DNA of 64,000 bases from Bog-473 sp963728845 (GTDB taxonomy: Bacteria > Actinomycetota > Acidimicrobiia > Acidimicrobiales > RAAP-2), in the NCBI GenBank assembly GCA_963728845.1, contig CAVSLS010000036.1, positions 1 through 64,000 on the forward strand, given 5' to 3'. Every line of letters begins with the position of its first letter. The stretch's first letter is position 1. Below, piece by piece: positions 57,654-64,000 of the stretch. The position numbers and the translations under genes were made by a program. The notes beneath the pieces are model-generated. The model saw nothing but the letters and a program-made list of their open reading frames with translations, was not told where the DNA came from and searched no databases.

Positions 57654-59735
57654 ATGTCGGTTGCAATCACTCGCTCCAAGGCCTCGGGCGACGAGGCCGG
57701 AACCGCGCCAGAAGACCGGCCCTTTCGACCAGACGTACAGGGGCTCCGTGCGGTGGCGATTCTCTTGGTCGTCCTCTACCACGCCGCCATTCCCGGGATA
57801 AGCGGCGGCTACATCGGGGTCGATGTCTTCTTCGTCATTTCCGGTTTCGTAATCACTGGCGTCCTGCTCAGGGAACGGGTCGCCACAGGGCGCACGTCGA
57901 TTGTTGCCTTCTACGGCCGGCGGGCACGTCGCATCATCCCCGCGGCCAGCCTGGTCATCGTCGTCACAGTTGTCGCGGCATTCCACTATCTGGGCGCCCT
58001 GACCGGGCACGAGACCGCCGTTGACGGTCAGTGGGCCGCCTTGTTCCTCGCCAACTTCCACTTCGCTGCATCGGAGACGAACTACCTCGCTTCTCAACAG
58101 CCGCCATCGGCGCTGCAGAACTTCTGGTCCCTCGCCGTCGAGGAACAGTTCTACATCGTCTACCCGACGATCTTCCTCGTGACCGCCAGGCTCGCACGGG
58201 GGATCTCACTGCGCGGTCGCCTCGCCGTCGTGCTGGCCACGGTGATCGTTGTCTCGTACGCCTATTCGGTCGTACTCACGTCGACGAACGCTCCGAGCGC
58301 CTTCTTTTCCCCTCTGACGCGGGCCTGGGAGCTCGCACTGGGCGGCCTGATCGCCATCGCCGGGCAACAACTCCGTCGAGTGCCCCAGTCCTGGGCCGCC
58401 CTCATGTCCTGGCTCGGACTTGGAGCGATCGTGGTGACGAGCCTGACGTTGACGGCGACGACCGCGTATCCCGGCGCGTTGGTGGCGCTCCCCGTTCTCG
58501 GAGCCGGCCTCGTCATCGCCGGAGGTACCGCGCAGCCAGCGTGGGGCGTCGAACGCCTCCTACGGCAAAGGCCATTTCAGCTCCTTGGACTCATCTCATA
58601 TTCGCTGTATCTGTGGCATTGGCCGATTCTCATCATTGCGACCCAAAGCCGTGGACCAACGACGCTGCCCGTCTGGGACAACGTCATGTTGCTCCTCGTG
58701 GCGACCGCGGTGGCGGCTGGCACCTATTGGTTCCTTGAGAACCCGGTTCGCCATTCGAAGTTCCTCATCGGACGACGATGGGCCAGCATCGTTGTGGGTC
58801 TTTGCCTGATCGGCGCCACCCTGGGTGTGACCACCTATGAGCGGCAGAGGCTCACCGTGGATCTGGGTCCTCTGGCATCGGCGATGCAGGGCTCCATGTG
58901 TCAATCACCTTCTTCGAGTGACGTCGCCAACGTTCGGTCCACATATTTGTCCGGTCATCACCGGCGAGTCGATGAGGCCGATGTGCACGATCACTCGGTC
59001 CTACTCGTTGGAGATTCGACATCATGCAGCCTGCTCGTCGGCCTCAAAGCTGTTGGGGCGTCGTATGGGATGCAAATCGAGAACGGCGCCGTGATCGGGT
59101 GTGGGGTCGTCAGCGGAACGCTACCCCCCTTTGACTACGGCGGCCTGTATTCCACTGCCGGTACGGATCGATGTCAGGGCGAAGCGAATCGTGCCGAATC
59201 CCTGGCTCTCGAGCGTTACCATCCGAGCCTCGTCGTGTGGGGTAGCACGTATGAGCACGGTTCAATCGTCGTCGGCACTGCGCACGGGAGTCGGTTGCTT
59301 GTCGCGGGATCTCCCAAGTGGGAATCGGTGATGCTGCACCGTATGGACACCCGTGTGGAGCAGTTCCTCGCTACTGGGGCCCGAGTCATCTTGCTGTTGG
59401 AGCCACCGCCCCCGCACACTGCTGACTTGGCTCCACCGTCGGCGCAGAAGGGCCAGGTGGACTCTCAGGACGTCAACTATGAACAGATGAACGATCTCCT
59501 CAGTAGGGTCGCGGCGAGACACCCAGACCAAGTTGCAGTCGTGAACCTCGAATCTCGGGTTTGCCCCTCAGGTCCGCCCTGCCCATTTGTGGTGACCGCC
59601 TTCGACCCGAGACCAACGTCGGTGTGGCAGGCCCTCCGATCGGATGGGAGCCACTACCTGACCCGCGGGTCCTCGCTCTGGGTGGCGGAGTGGTTGGTGC
59701 CCAAGATAGTTGCGGCGTCGAAAGGCATCTCATGA
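57654..59735 (+). CDS. membrane O-acyltransferase (acyltransferase-3) with C-terminal SGNH domain
   Basis: A ~693-residue enzyme of the same architecture as the acyltransferase at 41627 but clearly divergent. FRPDVQGLRAVAILLVVLYH (catalytic His), GGYIGVDVFFVISGFVIT, YGRRARRIIPAASLV and FWSLAVEEQFYIVYP mark the ten-span domain; VLLVGDSTSCSLL begins the SGNH domain, which ends with a DGSHYLTRGS block holding the Asp and His. It would O-acetylate an exported glycan. ATG 57654 (SVAITRSKA) is preferred; ATG 57603 would add 17 residues of doubtful value. The frame is intact although both flanks are IS debris. Confidence 0.95.
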   Translation: MSVAITRSKASGDEAGTAPEDRPFRPDVQGLRAVAILLVVLYHAAIPGISGGYIGVDVFFVISGFVITGVLLRERVATGRTSIVAFYGRRARRIIPAASLVIVVTVVAAFHYLGALTGHETAVDGQWAALFLANFHFAASETNYLASQQPPSALQNFWSLAVEEQFYIVYPTIFLVTARLARGISLRGRLAVVLATVIVVSYAYSVVLTSTNAPSAFFSPLTRAWELALGGLIAIAGQQLRRVPQSWAALMSWLGLGAIVVTSLTLTATTAYPGALVALPVLGAGLVIAGGTAQPAWGVERLLRQRPFQLLGLISYSLYLWHWPILIIATQSRGPTTLPVWDNVMLLLVATAVAAGTYWFLENPVRHSKFLIGRRWASIVVGLCLIGATLGVTTYERQRLTVDLGPLASAMQGSMCQSPSSSDVANVRSTYLSGHHRRVDEADVHDHSVLLVGDSTSCSLLVGLKAVGASYGMQIENGAVIGCGVVSGTLPPFDYGGLYSTAGTDRCQGEANRAESLALERYHPSLVVWGSTYEHGSIVVGTAHGSRLLVAGSPKWESVMLHRMDTRVEQFLATGARVILLLEPPPPHTADLAPPSAQKGQVDSQDVNYEQMNDLLSRVAARHPDQVAVVNLESRVCPSGPPCPFVVTAFDPRPTSVWQALRSDGSHYLTRGSSLWVAEWLVPKIVAASKGIS

Positions 59736-59909
59736 CGACCGAGAGAACCCAACTATCACGCGTGGAGAAACCAAGGTCCCCGCTCAGCACGGCCTCCGTC
59801 GGAGAACGAAGGCGGCCTCTGTCGGGAGCTCCAGGATTGGCTTCCTGAGAGAAGTCCCTTCGTCACATGCGTTGGCATACCCACCTGATGGGCTTCGGGA
59901 CACATCCGT

Positions 59910-60017
59910 CCCTGAGCTCGCTGGGCAATTGCCGACCGACATGACCTCTGCTTTCCTGGTGGCTTCATTTGCCTGGTACGGTCCGCGGGACCCAAGAGTC
60001 AGAAGCCGAAGGACGTG
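59910..60017 (+). promoter_or_regulatory. duplicated leader with promoter-like boxes, copy 1
   Basis: This leader parallels 61010-61127 in front of the intact-order GT-C gene: both contain CGCTGGGCAA, GACCTC, and a TG-extended TACGGTCCGC box. TTTCCT at 59952-59957 and TACGGT at 59977-59982 are 19 bp apart, and the second copy has TTGCCT and TACGGT with exactly the same spacing. The conserved pair suggests a real promoter. The downstream gene here is only a relic. Confidence 0.45.
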
Positions 60018-60203
60018 ATGGGGACCGTAGAGCACCCGCTCGACGACGAACCGAGCCCCTGACGCAACCGACTGGAGTTCTGGGTGAGGGGGCTTACCTG
60101 ATTTATACAGGCCCAAGCGGGCGGAGCGTCGTCGGGTGTACCGGGCGGAAGAAATTGGTGGTTGAGGGGCAGGGAAGTCGACTGGCCCAGCACCTCACCA
60201 TTT
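60018..60203 (+). pseudogene. N-terminal relic of a GT-C-like gene (copy of 61128)
   Basis: ATG 60018 begins MGTVEHPLDDEPSP and stops at TGA 60060-60062, against MGTVEQPVDQSTQ at 61128. Past the stop, other frames keep weak likeness (RLEFWVRGL to LQRVVHFWRWLGL; KLVVEGQGSRLAQHLTI to KVTGDGYEWSAQGNLN). Only about 60 residues remain; after that insertion-sequence debris follows. It shows that the leader plus gene was duplicated and one copy was then disrupted. Confidence 0.6.
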
Positions 60204-60428
60204 GAAAGATAGCGAGAGCGCTGAAGATCAGCCGCCAACTGGCGGATCTTTGCCCTCGGCAGTGTCAGGGTTCCCCGCGCCAGCTTCGGAGTTCCCAGGG
60301 CCGCAGGTGGCATCTGGTGGACGTGCAGCGGTGGACAGGGGCAGTGGGATCCACTACCCGAACTTCTTGTTCCCGTTACTGCCTCCTCACCACCGAGGTG
60401 AGGAGGGCCATGACAAGGGGGACATTTA

Positions 60429-60550
60429 GTGATCGACGTTGTCGAGTTCCTGTTGCACTGGCATGCCGGGCGGTCCTAGGCCGAGGTGGCCAGAGCCCTG
60501 GAGCTTGGACCGCGGCACGGCACGCAAGTGCACGGACAAGGCCGAGGCCG
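60429..60550 (+). mobile_element. IS21-family istA remnant
   Basis: From GTG 60429 the sequence reads IDVVEFLLHWHAGRS, a TAG stop, AEVARALEL and, after a frameshift, LDRGTARKCTDKAEAAGLGP. This is the helix-turn-helix start of an IS21 transposase (IstA). The TAG most likely replaces CAG (Gln). Only about 40 residues remain before an ISAz13-type remnant on the other strand begins. Confidence 0.72.
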
Positions 60551-60555
60551 CGGGG

Positions 60556-60715
60556 CTAGGCCCCTTTCAGGAACCGGTCCACCGCTTGGTTGAGGTAGAA
60601 GAACTGGGCGTCTCGGTCGGGATGGGTGGCGTCTTCCTCTTGCTTGGGGGAGCCTGCAGCGAACAGCTGAGGGATTTCAAGATCCGCCCCACCACCTCGT
60701 CAGGAGTCCGGCGAG
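60556..60715 (-). mobile_element. ISAz13-family transposase remnant
   Basis: The minus strand reads DEVVGRILKSLSCSLQA in one frame and, after an indel, KQEEDATHPDRDAQFFYLNQAV in another, ending at a stop at 60556-60558. The SLQA...HPDRDAQF pattern is typical of ISAz13 transposases, just before the catalytic part, which is missing. It joins the istA remnant back to back, so several elements landed here in turn. Confidence 0.68.
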
Positions 60716-61127
60716 GGGAACGAACCAACGACAACGAAATGGCCGCGCCCGCGCTCTTTGATCGGAGGAAGCAATTCGGGCAAATCTAGAATCCGTTCAT
60801 CTCAGTGTGCGAGAAGAGCCTTCAGTCAAGCATAAGAGCGCGTGTACGCCGGCACACGAATGAATCTCAATAAGCCGCGGCATTGCAAACCCAAGATGAC
60901 ACCTCAAAGACGTACGGGCCCTCAGGGCGGCCCGAAGTCGAGGGCGGTGGGCCCAGCGTGCCGACGCCGGACACGTTCTGGTCGTTGTCGTGGATGAAAC
61001 ATCTCCGTCCTTGCGATCGCTGGGCAACGACAGGCCCATCCTGACCTCCAGTTGCCTCGGGGCCGCATTGGCCTGATACGGTCCGCTGACGCGAAGTCAG
61101 GACCCGAACCAGGACCTCTAGAGCAAT
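60716..61127 (+). promoter_or_regulatory. non-coding stretch ending in leader copy 2 with promoter-like boxes
   Basis: No gene is supported from 60716 to about 61000. The last 120 bases are leader copy 2: TTGCCT at 61052-61057 and TACGGT at 61077-61082, 19 bp apart, with TG one base before the second box. They match copy 1 (59910-60017) in sequence and spacing, lying exactly 1100 bp further on, and precede the ATG 61128. I infer a promoter for the GT-C-like gene. Confidence 0.45.
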
Positions 61128-62438
61128 ATGGGAACAGTAGAGCAGCCGGTCGACCAATCGACCCAGGTAGCAGAACTGCAGCGGGTCGTCCACTTCTGGC
61201 GGTGGCTGGGTCTGATCACAGTCGAGCGGGCTGGGCCTGCGTTTGCTCGTCGATTGTGCTCTCCCGGCACGAGAAGGTGACAGGCGACGGTTACGAGTGG
61301 TCCGCCCAGGGAAACCTGAACGCCGCAGGCCATTGGTTCGTAAGTCCCATCACCCTCCGTCCCGACGCTCTCCGTCCTCCGGCCTGGGCGATCGTCCTCA
61401 CCGTTTGGGCATGGCTTGGTCAGCACAGCTGGTTCTCCCAACAGATCCTGGCGTGTCTCATCGGCTCTGGCACAGTGTTGCTGGTCGGAGTGTGTGCCCG
61501 ACGAAGTGGCGGGAGACCGCGTTGGCCTCGTCGCTGCGGGCATCGCCGCGGGATATGCCGGCATTGTGGGTCTACGAGCGGGCGCTGCTGTCAGAGGTAC
61601 TCTGCTGCTGCCGGAAATCGCGCTCTTTATCCTCCTGGTCTACGGTTCCGCGGCCAGTCCCTCGATTCGAGGGGCGGCCGTTCTCGGCGGCATGTGCGGA
61701 GTCATGGCGATGACACGGTCCGAGCAGATTCTCATCTTTCCGTTGGTCGTTCTTCCGGTCGTTCTGGCGGTCAACTGGGGTAACTGGCGTCGCGCCGTCG
61801 CTTGGCTCGCCCTGGCGCTCGTGGTTCTGCTTGTGGTGATCGCGCCATGGACGATCTTCAACCTCGGACGCTTCCAGCGCCCGGTGCTGCTTTCGAACGG
61901 ATTTGGTCCCGCCGTCGCTACGGCCAACTGCGAACCCGCCTACTACGGACCCGACATAGGTTACGGCGAGTTGGCTTGTCTGTATCCGTTCTACGGAGGC
62001 GACCAGTCGGTCAATGACGGTGAAGTATCTGCACAACGGGGTCAGGTATGCGGAGGGCCACTTGAGCCGACTACCGGTGGTGTTCTTTGCCAGAGAGGGT
62101 CGAACCTTCGGTTTCTGGAACCCTTTCCAGCAGACGAGCATTGATGCTCAGTGGATGAGTACCTGGGTGGGGGTTACCCGGCTCGCCATGATCAGCTACT
62201 GGCTCCTGCTCGTGCCCGCGGCCATTGCCGGGGCGGTCGCTTCCGCCGCCGGGGCATTCCCCTCTACCCGCTTCTGGCCTTCGTGCTCACTGCGGTCGTC
62301 GCCGTTGCACCGAGCATCGGCGACCCGCGCTACCGAGCAGCCGCAGAGGTGCCCCTGGTCTTGCTCGCGGCGGCCGGAATAGATAGTTTGATCTCCCGAA
62401 AACGAGCTACTCTCGGCAGCGCCGGGAAGAGCCCTTGA
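61128..62438 (+). CDS. GT-C-like polytopic membrane glycosyltransferase, frameshifted
   Basis: A PMT/ArnT-like membrane protein of about 435 residues. It starts at ATG 61128 (GTVEQPVDQSTQVAELQ, HFWRWLGLI) and is broken near 61200. It continues in another frame with LSRHEKVTGDGYEWSAQGNL (acidic loop after span 1), LRPPAWAIVLTVWAWLGQH and FSQQILACLIGSGTVLLVGV, shifts near 61500 to VAAGIAAGYAGIVGL, AAVLGGMCGVMAMTRSEQ and AVATANCEPAYYGPDIGY, shifts near 62010 to RTFGFWNPFQQTSIDAQW, and near 62260 to GDPRYRAAAEVPLVLLA, ending at 62438. All parts are in family order. At least four indels. It precedes the GT2 with membrane tail, a likely donor-sugar partner (inference). Confidence 0.8.
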
Positions 62439-62571
62439 CGGAGATCGAGCCAGCACCTCCGACGGCCGTTGCGTCGGATCGATAGGCAAGGTCTGCGTAC
62501 GACTGGATTTGGCTAAAGTTGGCGAATCGCATCCCATGCGCCACTTTTTGGCAGGGGGAGAGGGGCGCCAG

Positions 62572-63852
62572 GTGTCGGACATCGTGTCAGTGAGCGAGCG
62601 GGGCCATGACGATGGCCGTGACCGTCGTGACGATTCCACGGTCGAGCTTCTCATTCCCGAACACGACGTCGCCGATCCCGAGGTTTCGATCGTGGTTCCC
62701 GCCGTCAACGAGAAACTCACCATCTCTGAATTTGTGTTGTGGTGCCAACAGGGTCTTCATAATGCCGGCGCGTGCGGCGAAGTCCTGATCGTTGACAGCT
62801 CGGACGACGGAACAGCGGAACTCGCGCTGGCGGGAGGAGCGCGAGTGCTCCGGACACCCAAACGCGGGCTCGGGCGGGCTTACATAGATGCCGGCTCATA
62901 CATTCGCGGACGATATGTCGTGATGGGTGATGCCGATTGTACGTACGACTTCCGCCAACTGGGTCCTTTCGTGGAAAAGCTCCGCGAGGGATACGAGTTC
63001 GTCATGGGTTCCCGGTGGCTGGGCACGATCGAAAACGGCGCGATGCCGGCTTTGCACCGCTACGTGGGCACGCCCCTCACCACATGGATCCTCAACCGCA
63101 TTTACGGCAGTCGGTTCACCGACATCCACTGCGGAATGCGTTGCATCAGTCGAGACGCGCTCCAGCGCATGGGTCTCGCATCACAGTCGTGGGAGTACGC
63201 ATCGGAAATGGTTCTCAAGTCGGTCTTGATGCAGCTCCGGACCACCGAGGTGCCCGTAACGTTCTACCGCGACCGCAATGGCAGGGTGTCTCATCACAAG
63301 CGCTCTGGCTGGTTCTCCCCGTTCCTTGCTGCATGGATCAATCTGCGGACGATGTTCGTCTTTCGGGCGCAGTTCTTCATGCTCAAGCCCGGACTTGCGC
63401 TGCTGGCCCTCGGACTTCTCCTCACGCTGCCACTGAGTTTCGGCTCCATCACGATCGGGACCTACACCTTCAGCCTGTACTGGCAGTTGCTCGGGGTCAC
63501 GCTCGCAGTCTTGGGCCTGCAGAGCACGTTCTCCGGAGTCCTTGCTCAAGTCTTGTCCGACTACTCAGGGAAGTCAGGAGTTCGCTGGAAGGCGCGCTTC
63601 CGCTACACCCGGACGGTGCTGCTCAGCTTTGGACTCTTTCTCGTAGGGGCTGCCCTTGTTGCCGTACTCCTCGTCAAATACTTTGTCGGTGGCCACAAGC
63701 TTCCAGGCCCGTCGTCGGGTGTGGACCACCTGGCCGTGACCGGCTTAATGTTCGTCATCATGGGTTTCTCGACCTTTTGCTTCACCCTGTTGCTGCACGC
63801 CACAGGAGTGAAATTCGGCCGAAGTACGTCATCGTCCGCCGATGGTGTCTAG
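62572..63852 (+). CDS. GT2 polyprenyl-phosphate glycosyltransferase with C-terminal membrane spans
   Basis: A ~426-residue enzyme. The GT2 domain has VSIVVPAVNEKLTISEF, LIVDSSDDGT, PKRGLGRAYIDAGSYIRG, VMGDADCTYDF (acidic triad) and FVMGSRWLG, and the DPM1-type MRCISRDALQRMGL. After residue ~250 four hydrophobic spans follow (FFMLKPGLALLALGLLL; WQLLGVTLAVLGLQ; LLSFGLFLVGAALVAVLL; GLMFVIMGFSTFCFTLLL), as in GtrB-like enzymes. It would load a sugar on polyprenyl phosphate at the inner face. GTG 62572 follows a strong GGGGGAGAGGGG site; the frame is open from 62509. It follows the GT-C-like gene in the same direction. Confidence 0.93.
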   Translation: MSDIVSVSERGHDDGRDRRDDSTVELLIPEHDVADPEVSIVVPAVNEKLTISEFVLWCQQGLHNAGACGEVLIVDSSDDGTAELALAGGARVLRTPKRGLGRAYIDAGSYIRGRYVVMGDADCTYDFRQLGPFVEKLREGYEFVMGSRWLGTIENGAMPALHRYVGTPLTTWILNRIYGSRFTDIHCGMRCISRDALQRMGLASQSWEYASEMVLKSVLMQLRTTEVPVTFYRDRNGRVSHHKRSGWFSPFLAAWINLRTMFVFRAQFFMLKPGLALLALGLLLTLPLSFGSITIGTYTFSLYWQLLGVTLAVLGLQSTFSGVLAQVLSDYSGKSGVRWKARFRYTRTVLLSFGLFLVGAALVAVLLVKYFVGGHKLPGPSSGVDHLAVTGLMFVIMGFSTFCFTLLLHATGVKFGRSTSSSADGV

Positions 63853-63889
63853 GGCCGCCGACCGACCAGGACCCGATCCGGCGTTCTAG

Positions 63890-64000
63890 ATGTCCTTCAC
63901 AGAGAAGTTCCTCGAGGAGTCCGTCCATGTACTGAGGACGGTCGACCAATCGGCGATCGAGGCCTGCGCCACGGGCTTGGCCGACGTGCGTCAACGGGGG
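63890..64000 (+). CDS. SIS-domain phosphosugar isomerase, GmhA-like (5' end only)
   Basis: The first 37 codons from ATG 63890 are open to the window edge: SFTEKFLEESVHVLRTVDQ, ACATGLADVRQRG. This is the N-terminal helix of sedoheptulose-7-phosphate isomerase-like SIS proteins, just before the GVGGSAG-type loop, which would fall outside. If confirmed it suggests a heptose pathway next to this glycan locus. The call rests on a short fragment. Confidence 0.62.
   Translation, partial: MSFTEKFLEESVHVLRTVDQSAIEACATGLADVRQRG

Overview
The window is a high-GC stretch with GTG and TTG starts, 4-bp ATGA/GTGA gene overlaps and many multi-pass membrane glycosyltransferase-like proteins of types common in Actinobacteria. 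The class cannot be fixed from sequence alone. Almost every recognisable gene serves building, exporting or decorating a cell-surface glycan. The other content is one tRNA and several decayed insertion sequences.

Layout. (1) 1-7.7 kb: three GT4 glycosyltransferases, an ABC-2 permease/ATPase pair of the Wzm/Wzt polysaccharide-export type, and two GT2 enzymes. (2) 7.9-14.2 kb: glutamine-dependent asparagine synthetase (asnB), a GT-C-like membrane protein and two GT2 enzymes of lower GC. (3) 14.3-20.2 kb, minus strand: a tightly overlapping operon of GNAT acetyltransferase, WecA/MraY-like phosphoglycosyltransferase (frameshifted), DegT aminotransferase, WbsX-methyltransferase fusion and sulfotransferase. 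(4) 20.4-24.5 kb: a pair of tiny membrane proteins, a GT2-methyltransferase fusion and a GT/methyltransferase protein. (5) 24.6-37.2 kb: a 2OG-Fe(II) oxygenase, GtrA and several GT-C-like proteins, with decayed second copies on the opposite strand, arranged around a tRNA-Arg(CCU) whose 3' end is duplicated nearby. (6) 37.3-39.7 kb: LegB-like 4,6-dehydratase, nucleotidyltransferase and DPM1-like GT2 operon. (7) 39.9-55.2 kb: a run of GT-C-like membrane proteins, many frameshifted, one O-acyltransferase and an ISL3 remnant. (8) 55.4-57.6 kb: a chimeric IS110 pair. (9) 57.6-64 kb: a second O-acyltransferase, an IS graveyard, another GT-C-like protein, a GT2 with membrane tail and the start of a SIS-domain (GmhA-like) protein.

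How the parts may work together (inference): the 4,6-dehydratase, aminotransferase and N-acetyltransferase could make a diacetamido-type deoxysugar that the WecA-like enzyme loads on a polyprenyl lipid. GT4/GT2 enzymes would extend it, the ABC pair would export it, and outside the membrane GT-C-type enzymes would add sugars delivered by DPM1-like GT2 enzymes and GtrA. O-acyltransferases, the sulfotransferase and methyltransferases would decorate the product.

The most striking feature is the number of large GT-C-like genes (about twelve plus remnants) and how many of them are frameshifted. Either this is a recombining, phase-variable or decaying surface-glycan locus, or the sequence carries many indel errors. 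I cannot distinguish these without reads.
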